This document shows, piece by piece, positions 1 to 7,741 of a stretch of 64,000 bases of DNA. The first letter of the stretch is position 1; each line of letters opens with the position of its first letter. A program made the translations under genes and the position numbers. The DNA is taken from the NCBI RefSeq assembly GCF_017948485.1, contig NZ_JAFFSX010000035.1, forward strand, positions 1 to 64,000, written 5' to 3'. This DNA is from Streptomyces sp. GESEQ-35. Lineage in GTDB: Bacteria; Actinomycetota; Actinomycetes; Streptomycetales; Streptomycetaceae. A model generated the notes under the pieces. It made no database searches. It was not told where the DNA came from and saw nothing but the letters and a program-made list of their open reading frames with translations.

Positions 1-1031
1 TCCTGGAACCGGTCGAGATCGACGGCGCCACCATCACCTACGCCACCCTTCACAACCCCGCCGACATCACCCGCCGCGACCTGCGCCTGGGCGACCACGT
101 CATGGTCCACCGGGCCGGTGACGTCATCCCCCGCATCGAAGCCCCCGTCGCCCACCTGCGCACCGGCGACGAACAGCCCATCGCCTTCCCCGAGACGTGC
201 CCGCGCTGCGGGGCCGGCATCGACACCAGCGAGCAGCGCTGGCGCTGCGAGAACGGGCGCAACTGCCATCTGGTCGCCGCCCTGTCCTACGCCGCCGGCC
301 GCGACCAGCTCGACATCGAAGGCCTGGGGGCCACGCGCGTCGTCCAGTTCGTCGACGCCGGTCTCGTCGCCGATCTCGCCGACCTCTTCACCCTCACCCG
401 CGAGCAGCTCCTGAGCCTGGAGCGGATGGGCGAGACCAGCACCGACAACCTCCTCACCGCGATCGCCGCGGCCAAGGACCAGCCGCTGTCGCGGGTCCTG
501 TGCGCGCTCGGGGTGCGCGGCACCGGACGCTCCATGTCCCGCCGGATCGCGCGGTACTTCGCCACCATGGACAACATCCGCGCCGCCGACGCCGAAGCGA
601 TGCAGCAGGTCGAGGGCATCGGCACCGAGAAGGCCCCGTCCATCGTCGCCGAACTTGCCGAACTCGCCCCGCTCATCGGCAAACTCGCCGCGGCCGGGGT
701 GAACATGACCGAGCCCGGCGCCACCCCACCCGCCCCCGCTGGCGACGACACCACCTCCGGGAGCGCGGTGGCGGCGGGCGGGCCGCTGGCCGGGATGACG
801 GTGGTCGTGACCGGCGCGATGACCGGCGTACTGGAGAAGCTCAGCCGCAACCAGATGAACGAACTCATCGAACGGGCCGGGGGCCGCTCCTCCTCCAGCG
901 TCTCCAAGAAGACCACCCTGGTCGTCGCCGGTGAGGGCGCCGGATCCAAGCGGGCCAAGGCCGAGGACCTCGGCATCCGACTGGCCGGTCCCGACGAATT
1001 CGCCACCCTCATCGCCGACTTCCTCGAATGA
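1..1031 (+). CDS. ligA: NAD-dependent DNA ligase LigA, C-terminal part (5' end outside window)
   Basis: The open frame is already running at base 3 and stops at 1031. It seals DNA nicks using NAD+ in replication and repair. The visible part begins in the OB fold (signature VEIDGATITYATLHNPADI, then RAGDVIPRIE), followed by a Zn-binding CPRC...C...C cluster near 190-270, a helix-hairpin-helix region, and a C-terminal BRCT domain (roughly the last 80 residues, starting PLAGMTVVVTGAM). The adenylation domain with the catalytic lysine lies upstream of the window. The second half of the zinc cluster reads CENGRNC, one residue longer than the usual C-x4-C of LigA, and the CPAQ-like motif is missing, so this may be a LigA paralogue rather than the housekeeping copy. 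That last point is inference. Confidence 0.93.
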   Translation, partial: LEPVEIDGATITYATLHNPADITRRDLRLGDHVMVHRAGDVIPRIEAPVAHLRTGDEQPIAFPETCPRCGAGIDTSEQRWRCENGRNCHLVAALSYAAGRDQLDIEGLGATRVVQFVDAGLVADLADLFTLTREQLLSLERMGETSTDNLLTAIAAAKDQPLSRVLCALGVRGTGRSMSRRIARYFATMDNIRAADAEAMQQVEGIGTEKAPSIVAELAELAPLIGKLAAAGVNMTEPGATPPAPAGDDTTSGSAVAAGGPLAGMTVVVTGAMTGVLEKLSRNQMNELIERAGGRSSSSVSKKTTLVVAGEGAGSKRAKAEDLGIRLAGPDEFATLIADFLE

Positions 1032-1236
1032 CCCGTTGACGGCGGGTGCCGCACCTCACAACGGAAGCCGGGAGGGGCGAGGAACAACCCGAGGCGGTGG
1101 ACCGTTCTTCACCATGTGGCTGCGGAGGGGACAGTGTCCCCGGGCCTCACCTATAGCCCATGGGGACGATCGTACGGCTGAAGCCCCATGGAGCCTTCCG
1201 CCGAGAGGCGACCGCCCTCCGCATGCCACCGCACAC

Positions 1237-1270
1237 GGCCCCGGCTGGTCTCCCCCGTCCAGCCGGGGCC
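1237..1270 (+). terminator. Hairpin terminator downstream of ligA
   Basis: A perfect 12-bp inverted repeat (GGCCCCGGCTGG / CCAGCCGGGGCC) with a 10-base loop lies about 205 bases after the ligA stop. There is no clear T-tract, as is common in Streptomyces. The rest of the 1032-1426 gap holds only the palindrome at 1353-1366 and no recognisable gene. Confidence 0.6.
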
Positions 1271-1352
1271 TCTGCATTGCCCCAGACGCGCGTCGCGGGT
1301 CGATCCGCCCAGGCCGTCGCACTCGGCGACAGACGGGTGACGGCCCGCGCCG

Positions 1353-1366
1353 GGGGGATATCCCCC
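1353..1366. promoter_or_regulatory. Perfect palindrome GGGGGATATCCCCC upstream of serine hydrolase
   Basis: A 14-bp perfect palindrome lies 60 bases before the hydrolase start at 1427, and a second short C5/G5 inverted repeat follows at about 1396-1407. It sits where an operator would be expected. The binding protein is unknown. Confidence 0.35.
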
Positions 1367-1426
1367 ATTCCGATCCTGGGGTGCGCCGGAGCGCGCCCCC
1401 TCGGGGGGTGAAACTAGCGTTCAGCC

Positions 1427-2608
1427 ATGACCGCGACTCTGCGAAAGCACCTCGCCATGGCACTCGGTGTCGCTGCGCTGCTCGCCGCCGAGGCGGGCAT
1501 CGCCGTCGCCGAACCCGCCGAGCCCTCCCCGGTGAAGCAGTTGCGCCAGGACACCGAGGCGATCCACGCCCTCGGTATCAGCGGTGTGCAGGCCCGCGTG
1601 ATCGCGCCTGATGGCCGGCAGTCGGTCGCCACCAGCGGCACCGCCGACCTGACCACCGGCCGCGCGGTGCCTTCCGACGGCTACTTCCGCATGGCCAGCA
1701 CGTCCAAGACGCTGGTCGCCACCGTGATCCTCCAACTACAGGCCGAGGGCAGGCTGTCCCTGGACGACACGGTCGACGACTGGCTGCCAGGAGTGGTGCA
1801 GGGTAACGGCAACGACGGCAGCCGGGTCACCGTGCGCCAACTGCTCCAGCACACCAGCGGCATCCACGACGATCTGCCCGGATACAGGACACCGGAGGAG
1901 TACTACCAGCAGCGCCACGACGTATACAACTCTGAGCAGCTGGTTGCCCGCGCCATGGCCCACCCGCCGGACTTCCCGCCCGGCAAGGGCTGGCAGTACT
2001 CCAACACCGGCTACGTACTGCTCGACATGATCATCCGGAGGGTCACCGGTCAAGCCGCCCACCAGGAGATCAAGGACCGCATCCTGCGCCCGCTCGGCCT
2101 CGACCGGACCCTGTGGATGGGCACCTCGCCCACCCTCCCCCAGCCGCACGCCCAGGCCTACGAGCTCTTCGGCCCCGGTTCCGTGGTGGACGTCACCGAC
2201 CAGATACTGGTGGACCACGAGAACCTTTCGTGGGTCACGACCACACAGGACGAGAACGACTTCTTCCGCGCGCTGCTCGCGGGCCGCCTGCTACCGAAGC
2301 GGCAGCTGGCCGAGATGAAGCAGACCGTCCCCGTGAGCGCGGAGGTCCAACAGCTGTGGCCCGGCGGCCGATACGGGCTCGGCCTGGTCGAACGCCCCCT
2401 GAGCTGCGGAGGCGCCTACTGGAGCCACGAGGGCGGGGACGGCGGCTACATCACCCTCAACGGCGTCACCGACGACGGCAGGCGAAGCGCCGTGGTCTCC
2501 ATGTCCGAGGCACGCGGCGACACCCCCGAGCACATACTGGAGCAGGAGAACGCGGCCAGCGCCCTGATCGACCACGCACTGTGCGCAGGGGGCCCCAGCA
2601 CCCCGTGA
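1427..2608 (+). CDS. Secreted serine hydrolase, class C beta-lactamase / D,D-peptidase family
   Basis: 393 residues with an N-terminal Sec-type leader (about residues 1-28, AAEAGIAVAEP). The three class-C/PBP-like motifs are all visible: the nucleophile motif S91-T-S-K94, the Y191-S-N motif, and an H334-E-G-G segment in place of KTG. These indicate an extracytoplasmic serine acyl-enzyme of the beta-lactamase/D-alanyl-D-alanine carboxypeptidase fold. The HEGG variant is usual among actinobacterial D,D-carboxypeptidase/esterase members rather than true lactamases, so the substrate cannot be fixed from sequence. The gene is monocistronic, follows a probable terminator, and ends tail-to-tail with the reductase at 2731. 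No strong ribosome site precedes the ATG. Confidence 0.85.
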   Translation: MTATLRKHLAMALGVAALLAAEAGIAVAEPAEPSPVKQLRQDTEAIHALGISGVQARVIAPDGRQSVATSGTADLTTGRAVPSDGYFRMASTSKTLVATVILQLQAEGRLSLDDTVDDWLPGVVQGNGNDGSRVTVRQLLQHTSGIHDDLPGYRTPEEYYQQRHDVYNSEQLVARAMAHPPDFPPGKGWQYSNTGYVLLDMIIRRVTGQAAHQEIKDRILRPLGLDRTLWMGTSPTLPQPHAQAYELFGPGSVVDVTDQILVDHENLSWVTTTQDENDFFRALLAGRLLPKRQLAEMKQTVPVSAEVQQLWPGGRYGLGLVERPLSCGGAYWSHEGGDGGYITLNGVTDDGRRSAVVSMSEARGDTPEHILEQENAASALIDHALCAGGPSTP

Positions 2609-2730
2609 GCGGAGGCGTCGTCGCGGTGGCCCGTGAGCGATGAGCTCGGCGCGGGGCCTGATCATGGCTCAGTCAGACCAAGGAATACGCCTGATCACGC
2701 CCCCGCGCCGGGACCTCGACCGCGGGCGGT

Positions 2731-3378
2731 TCAGAGACCCACTCGGGTGAACGTCACATGCGTGACTCCGCTGGGCGAGGAGGCGGCCTCGACCTCGTAG
2801 TCCTTCTCGGTGCCCTCGAGCCCGTCCCAGAGCCGCACGCCTCGGCCGAGCAGGATCGGAACCACCACGACATGCATGCGGTCGATGAGCCCGGCGGCAA
2901 AGAAGTCGCGGATCACCGTGGGCCCTCCGCCGATGCGCACGTCCTGGCCGCCCGCTGCCTCGCGGGCCGTCTTGAGCGCCTCGGCGGGCGAGGTGTCGAG
3001 GAAGTGGAAGGTCGTGCCGCCCTCCATCTCGATCGACGGGCGAGGGTGATGGGTGAGGATGAAGGTCGGTGTGTGGAACGGCGGGTTGGGCCCCCACCAC
3101 CCCTTCCACTCCGGGTCCTTGTGCCAACCGGGAGGGCCGAACTTCCCGGCGCCCATGATCTCGGCGCCGACTCCGGGCTCGAACTGCCGCGCGAAGGCGT
3201 CGTCGACGCCGCCGGTCCCGCCGGGCTTGTGGGTCATCCTGTGCCAGAACCCGGTGGTGAACATCCACTCGTGCAGCCTTTCGCCGGCGTGGCCGAACGG
3301 CGCGTCAAGGCTCTGCACATCACCGGTACCGAAGCCGTCGAGCGAGATGGAGAAGTTGTGGACGCGGGCTAGTGACAT
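2731..3378 (-). CDS. Dihydrofolate reductase-like (RibD C-terminal domain) family protein
   Basis: 215 residues from the ATG at 3378, which has a GGAAGGGA ribosome site just upstream; an in-frame extension to 3495 lacks one and would run into the divergent promoter. The fold is the NADPH-binding RibD-C/DHFR-like domain: N-terminal strand with SLDGFGTG, a central IGGGPTVIRDFF segment (the GGG turn that binds the dinucleotide phosphates) and a C-terminal VVVVPILLGRGVRLWD strand. Members reduce pteridine, pyrimidine or unknown substrates in the cytoplasm. It is divergent from the LysR regulator at 3507 with 128 bases between the starts, so the regulator is a good candidate to control it. The actual substrate is unknown. 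Confidence 0.8.
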   Translation of the reverse strand: MSLARVHNFSISLDGFGTGDVQSLDAPFGHAGERLHEWMFTTGFWHRMTHKPGGTGGVDDAFARQFEPGVGAEIMGAGKFGPPGWHKDPEWKGWWGPNPPFHTPTFILTHHPRPSIEMEGGTTFHFLDTSPAEALKTAREAAGGQDVRIGGGPTVIRDFFAAGLIDRMHVVVVPILLGRGVRLWDGLEGTEKDYEVEAASSPSGVTHVTFTRVGL

Positions 3379-3506
3379 GGCTGGCGTTCCCTTCCGTCTG
3401 CTGATGGAGCTTCGTCGTCTCAGCTCGTCATGAAGCGATGATGGGCGTCCCGATGCCATGACGTCTAATGCCATTTCTTCCCATGTCTCATACATAAACT
3501 TAATCC

Positions 3507-4370
3507 ATGCTGAACCTGACGCACCTCAAGGTTCTGGAGGCGGTCGCCCGCCATGGATCGGTGACCGAAGCGGCGAAGGAGCTGCATTACTCCCAGCCGT
3601 CGGTCAGCCACCACCTGGGGCGACTGGAAGCCGTCACCGGAGCCAGGCTCATCCAACGAGCGGGCCGCGGTATCCGGCTCACCCCCGAAGGCGAACTCCT
3701 GGCACAACGGGCAACAGAGATTCTGGGACGAGTGGACGCCGCATCCGTCGAGCTGGCCGCCCGCGTGGGACTGCGTGCCGGACGGGTACGACTCGCCGGT
3801 TTCCAGACCGTCCTCAGCACCCTCGTACCGAGGGCCGCCGCCGAACTGTCCCGGTCGTACCCGGGAATCGAGTTGAACCTCGTCGATGCCCACCCGGTCG
3901 AGGGCCTACAGATGCTGCGTTCCGGACACGTCGACATCGCCCTGATCTTCCGGCATGCCGACACGCCACTGGAAGAGGAGGGATTCCGACTCACCCACCT
4001 GCTCGACGATCCCCTCTACCTCGTCAGTGACCAACCCCATCAACGTCTCGAAGACCACCGGGACTCCGCCTGGGTCGGCGGCTGCGAACGCTGCCGAGCC
4101 GCCACGATCACGGCATGCGAACGCGCCGGCTTCTCCCCACGCATTGCCTACTCCTGCGACGACACGGTCGTCTCCCAGGCGCTGGTGGCCGCCGGGATGG
4201 GTGTCGCCATACTCAACGGACTCGCGTTGCAGGCTCACCGGGCGCCGGGCATCCACACCGCACAGCTCACCGGCAACGCCCGCCGGATCTACGCCGCCAC
4301 GTACGGCGACCCGCCGGACCCACCCGCCACAACCGCGCTGATCGAGATCCTGACATCACGACCCCGCTGA
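3507..4370 (+). CDS. LysR-family transcriptional regulator
   Basis: 287 residues, usual family length. The N-terminal winged helix-turn-helix (about residues 1-60: LKVLEAVARHGSVTEAAKEL, then QPSVSHHLGRLE) is followed by a periplasmic-binding-protein-like co-inducer domain from about residue 90 (RLAGFQTVLSTLVPRA). It binds DNA as a tetramer and typically activates the divergent gene when a small molecule is bound. Here that gene is the RibD-like reductase at 2731-3378. The intervening sequence is unusually AT-rich just before the LysR start (CATACATAAACTTAATCC), which would suit a promoter/operator. The effector is unknown. Confidence 0.88.
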   Translation: MLNLTHLKVLEAVARHGSVTEAAKELHYSQPSVSHHLGRLEAVTGARLIQRAGRGIRLTPEGELLAQRATEILGRVDAASVELAARVGLRAGRVRLAGFQTVLSTLVPRAAAELSRSYPGIELNLVDAHPVEGLQMLRSGHVDIALIFRHADTPLEEEGFRLTHLLDDPLYLVSDQPHQRLEDHRDSAWVGGCERCRAATITACERAGFSPRIAYSCDDTVVSQALVAAGMGVAILNGLALQAHRAPGIHTAQLTGNARRIYAATYGDPPDPPATTALIEILTSRPR

Positions 4371-4443
4371 AGAGGGACAGTCGCGGCCGCCGGAGGAGAT
4401 GCCCACCTCAGGTCCTTGCAACAACACGGTTCAGTACGAGCAG

Positions 4444-5070
4444 TCACTTTCCGTATGCCTGGCGGAACTTGTTCATGGTCTCGGTCGAGGCCGAGTTAGC
4501 GCCGCACGGCGGGACGACGCCGTCCTTGTCGGCGGCCACGATGTAGTGCTCACCGTCCACGAAGGTCAGGCTCTCCGGCTGGTCCGCGCCGCTGTCGAGC
4601 ACCACCGTGTCGGTGCCGTCACCGATCAGCCAGTGGTCGACACGGAAGGTGACCGAGGAGCCCTGGACGGAGGTGACTGTTCCTTCGAAGAGCGTCGGGT
4701 ATTCGCGCAGGTTGTCGGGGAGGGGTTCCCGGCACTTCTGGCCGGCGGAGCCGCTCTCGTTGGTGAGAACCAGCGGGTTGGCCGAGGTCCCGTGACCGTT
4801 GTCGTCGTTGGCCATGATTCCTCCAGCGGCGACGCCTCCGAGCACGAGGAGAGCGGCGGCCGCCGCGAGTCCGAAGAGACGGCGGCGCCCGCGTCCCGCG
4901 GTGGTCTTCGCGGGGTGAGTCGTGTTGTCAACGGCGGTGTTGGCTGACTGGGGCGTGGTGTCGGTGGTCAAGGTGGCCTCCACAAGGCGGTTGATGTCGG
5001 GCAGCGGAGCTGTTGGCGTCAGTGCCGGGTCCGCAGCCTTCAGCCGGGCCAGCAACTCGTCGTCATTCAC
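4444..5070 (-). CDS. Single-pass membrane protein, probable regulatory partner of the ECF sigma factor
   Basis: 208 residues. The N-terminal cytosolic part (1-75) begins MNDDELLARLKAADPA, as in many proteins encoded directly after Streptomyces ECF sigma genes. A basic stop (GRGRRRLFG) is followed by one transmembrane helix at about 83-106 (LFGLAAAAALLVLGGVAAGG) and an extracytoplasmic domain of about 100 residues with two cysteines. Its ATG overlaps the sigma stop (ATGA, 5067-5070), so the two are translationally coupled. The arrangement suggests an anti-sigma role, but the HxxxCxxC zinc anti-sigma motif is absent, so that role is inferred from position. An alternative is a surface protein made only when the sigma factor is active. 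Confidence 0.7.
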   Translation of the reverse strand: MNDDELLARLKAADPALTPTAPLPDINRLVEATLTTDTTPQSANTAVDNTTHPAKTTAGRGRRRLFGLAAAAALLVLGGVAAGGIMANDDNGHGTSANPLVLTNESGSAGQKCREPLPDNLREYPTLFEGTVTSVQGSSVTFRVDHWLIGDGTDTVVLDSGADQPESLTFVDGEHYIVAADKDGVVPPCGANSASTETMNKFRQAYGK

Positions 5071-5633
5071 TGACTGCTCCTTCCTTCATCTGTCTTGTGT
5101 CCGGGCCGTTCTGTGTTCTTTCGCCCCAGCTGCGCGGCGAGCTTCTTTTTGGCCCGGTGGAGCCGGATGCTCACCGAATTGGAGGTCAGCCCGGTCACTT
5201 CCGCGATCTGACGCGGCGCCAGTCCCTCCCACGCCCACAGCCGCACCACCTCACGCTCCAGCGTCCCGAGGGCATCGAGCGCGGCATGCACATAGCTGTG
5301 ATCGGCGACCTCTGCCGGAGGCTGCTGCGTCTGCACCAGCCGCTCCACCAGACGAAGCCTGCGTCCGTCAGCACGGAGTGCATTTGCCAGGCATCCGCGT
5401 GCCACTCCGTAACACCACGGCAGTACGTCGTCGGGATCGGGCTTGGAACCTGATCTGAGCCCGGGCACATCCTCGATACGACGCCACAGCACCAGCATCG
5501 TCTCCGACAGGACGTCCTCGGCCACGTCGGCGCTCGTCCGTCGCAGCAGATACCGGTGCAGCGGTTCCGCCACCACGTGCGCCAGTCCTTCAAAACGCGC
5601 CTGCTGTTCCCGGCGCGTCTCCTGTTCCGTCAT
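5067..5633 (-). CDS. ECF-type RNA polymerase sigma factor
   Basis: 188 residues from the ATG at 5633 (MTEQETRREQQ); the frame stays open further upstream but that part has no sigma-like sequence. Region 2 is visible as HRYLLRRTSADVAEDVLSE with MLVLWRRIED, and region 4 as LGTLEREVVRLWAWEGL, then APRQIAEVTGLTSNSVSIRL (the helix-turn-helix contacting the -35 element). There is no region 1 or 3, which is typical of ECF factors. It directs RNA polymerase to a small regulon, probably after an envelope signal sensed through the coupled membrane protein at 4444-5070. Confidence 0.88.
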   Translation of the reverse strand: MTEQETRREQQARFEGLAHVVAEPLHRYLLRRTSADVAEDVLSETMLVLWRRIEDVPGLRSGSKPDPDDVLPWCYGVARGCLANALRADGRRLRLVERLVQTQQPPAEVADHSYVHAALDALGTLEREVVRLWAWEGLAPRQIAEVTGLTSNSVSIRLHRAKKKLAAQLGRKNTERPGHKTDEGRSSQ

Positions 5634-5799
5634 GGATTCCACAACCCGTCGTGTCCGGCAGCGGCCGGTTCCTTTCAGTAGCCCGATCGGGCAATGGCCC
5701 ACGACCCGGACCTGAGAGACGCCGTCTCGACGCCAAACCGGCTGACAGTGACGGTCGTTCGCGGCTGCGGGCGCCTGCCGATACGGCGCCCGCAGCCGA

Positions 5800-6237
5800 T
5801 CATGCGGAAGGAGAAAGCTGTTCGCGCACCCATTGAGGATCGGGATTGACGTGCGGCCGGCCCGCCACAACAACAGTCGGCACGGTCTCATCGCCATCAT
5901 TGGCCGCCCTCACCACTGCCGCACCAGCCGGGTCCCGCCAGATGTCGACCCAATGCAAGCGGCGAGCGCGACGGCCCAACCGGATGCGCAGCCGCAGACA
6001 GTACATGCAGCCCGGCCGCCAGAAGACGACCGGCCGACCGTCGACCGCGCTGCGGCGTTGTGCCTCCAACGCACCGATCGACCTCGGGAAGACAAGGGGC
6101 GAGTTCACGCCTGCGAACAGCACGAACACCAGCAGGAGCGCTACGGCTTCGCCAGGGCTCCCCTTGACGATCAGCCCCGTCGCAACGATTGAGCCGCAGA
6201 GCACAAGCAGCACCGGCAAGATCCAGGCACGCGTCAT
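5800..6237 (-). CDS. Membrane-anchored glutaredoxin-like protein
   Basis: 145 residues. Two hydrophobic helices at about 5-25 and 32-52 are followed by a cytosolic thioredoxin-fold domain with the redox motif CMYC (in WRPGCMYCLRLR) at about 77-80 and the cis-proline segment ETVPTVVV near 118. This matches actinobacterial glutaredoxin/mycoredoxin-like proteins that reduce mixed disulfides, here tethered to the membrane. It lies 166 bases upstream of the ECF sigma gene in the same direction, so it may share its transcript; that is inferred from position only. Confidence 0.8.
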   Translation of the reverse strand: MTRAWILPVLLVLCGSIVATGLIVKGSPGEAVALLLVFVLFAGVNSPLVFPRSIGALEAQRRSAVDGRPVVFWRPGCMYCLRLRIRLGRRARRLHWVDIWRDPAGAAVVRAANDGDETVPTVVVAGRPHVNPDPQWVREQLSPSA

Positions 6238-6366
6238 GATGACCCAGGCTATCGATGAGCCGAAATACCCCTCGAACCGGGAGCGCCGGGCAAGAGCTGG
6301 GGGGCAAGTCCCTGAAGCAGTTCGTGTAGAGCCCGGCTGTCAGCGCTGGGTGGAAGACTGCCGGGC

Positions 6367-6754
6367 ATGATCGAACCGAATCCGAAAACGGACCTTCTCC
6401 GTTACCTGCAAGACGGGCGTGACGCCCTGTTATGGAAGCTCGATGGGCTCTCGGAATACGACATCCGCCGCCCGCTGACTCCCACGGGAACGAACGACGC
6501 TGGCGCTTGACGCGATCGGTCATGTTCCGTGGTGGCCCCGGGAACGACGAGAGGTGACGCTGCACCACATCCTGGTCCGCGTGATCTCCGATACCCAACG
6601 GCATGCCGGTCACGCCGACATCGTGCGAGAGCTCATCGATGGATCCGTCGGGTACCTGAAGGGCAACGACAACATGCCGCCGGGCGATCAGGCATGGTGG
6701 GAGAACCATCGACGCAGACTGGAGCGCGTGGCACGGAAAGTCGGCAACGCCTGA
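6367..6754 (+). pseudogene. DinB-like / mycothiol-dependent transferase (DUF664) with internal deletion and frameshift
   Basis: The N-terminal part reads from ATG 6367 (MIEPNPKTDLLRYLQDGRDA through RRPLTPTGTN) and then stops after DAGA. The C-terminal part continues in another frame as LDAIGHVPWWPRERREVTLH to 6754, including the family's HHILVRVISDTQRHAGHADI helix that carries metal-binding histidines. Intact relatives are about 165-170 residues; about 60-65 central codons are missing at around 6490-6500, and the deletion is not a multiple of three. The gene would have encoded a four-helix-bundle thiol-dependent transferase. The C-terminal half could still be translated from an internal start, but the product would lack half the bundle. 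Confidence 0.75.
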
Positions 6755-6853
6755 CCTCGCCCCGCCGCTCCCAACGGTGCTGGGGTCGGCCTTGCGGCCC
6801 CACCCGGCCGAGCCGGCCGACGGACACGTTCGCCTGCAAGATTGCGAGGGGCT

Positions 6854-7180
6854 TCACCGTCCACCGTAGCGGCGGCCGGACAGGCGCCACAGGAGGCGGG
6901 CGGGCAGTGGTGCCTTGGCGAGAAGCGTTCGCTGCTCTTCGGGGGTTGCTGTTGCCATCAACGCACTCAACACCGAGCCCAATTCCGTGAGTTGATCCGC
7001 CACCTGCTCACAGAACTCGAGATCGCCTCGGCCCGCACCGCGGTCCGTGCCGCGAGCCGGGGCCAGAGGAATTCGTCCTCGCTGACGTGGTGGGCTGCCG
7101 AGATCCAGCGCACGCCCGTCATGGCGGCCACTCAGTGGCTCCAGCAGCCCGAACTCGTGCCCTTCCACCGCCGTTACCAC
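6854..7180 (-). pseudogene. Probable hemerythrin-domain protein remnant
   Basis: On the minus strand, one frame carries a segment reading AAHHVSEDEFLWPRLAAR, like the H...ExxxLWP motif of hemerythrin-like proteins. A neighbouring frame carries EFCEQVADQLTELGSVLSAL and ends PARLLWRLSGRRYGGR at 6854, like the C-terminal tail of actinobacterial hemerythrin-domain proteins. The two pieces are joined only by a frameshift and no good start is visible, so this reads as a decaying gene. Family assignment is tentative. Nothing else is seen in 6755-7233. Confidence 0.35.
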
Positions 7181-7233
7181 TCGTCAGACGGCCGCCCGTG
7201 CCGGGATGGACGGCGGCCAGCTCTGCAAAACGC

Positions 7234-7656
7234 TTACTCGCTGGAGGCGGTGGGCAGTAGGCCCCGCTCGGTGAGGACCTTCTTTGCCACGAAGGTGGCG
7301 TTGAGAGCCTTGGGCATGCCGCAGTAGACGGCCGCGTGCAGCAGCGCCTCGACAATTTCCTCGGGTGTCAGGCCGACGTTGAGGGCTGCGTTGATGTGGA
7401 CTTCGAGCTGCGGCTCACAGCCGCCGAGGGCGGTCAGCATGCCCAGGGTGACCAGTTGGCGGTCTCTCGGGGCTAGTTGCGGGCGGTTGTACATTTCGCC
7501 GAATGCCCAGGCGACGACCTGGTGTCCCAACTCGGGCGAGATGTCGGCCAGCGAGTCGATGACCTTCTGTCCGCTCTCGCCGTCGATTCCCGTCAGTACG
7601 GCCATGCCATGGTCGAAACGCTCCTGCCGGTTCTTCGCGCTGTCGTGGGTGCTCAT
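7234..7656 (-). CDS. Carboxymuconolactone decarboxylase (CMD) family protein
   Basis: 140 residues from ATG 7656 (MSTHDSAKNRQERF); an in-frame extension to 7713 is low-complexity leader. The CMD fold is shown by the family core RDRQLVTLGMLTALGGCEPQ followed by LEVHINAALNVGLTPEEIVE and LLHAAVYCGMPKALNA. Relatives are all-alpha oligomers that decarboxylate gamma-carboxymuconolactone in protocatechuate breakdown or act as AhpD-like thiol proteins. This one lacks the CxxC of AhpD, so a PcaC-like or uncharacterised role is more likely. It is last in a minus-strand series after the MFS gene, 85 bases downstream. Confidence 0.82.
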   Translation of the reverse strand: MSTHDSAKNRQERFDHGMAVLTGIDGESGQKVIDSLADISPELGHQVVAWAFGEMYNRPQLAPRDRQLVTLGMLTALGGCEPQLEVHINAALNVGLTPEEIVEALLHAAVYCGMPKALNATFVAKKVLTERGLLPTASSE

Positions 7657-7741
7657 GGCTCTGCTTCCTCTTTCCGTTCCTGCCGTCGGGCGGCGTGTGC
7701 CGCCGGTTGTCACCAGCGGTTTGCCGGGATTGCGGGTGGGG

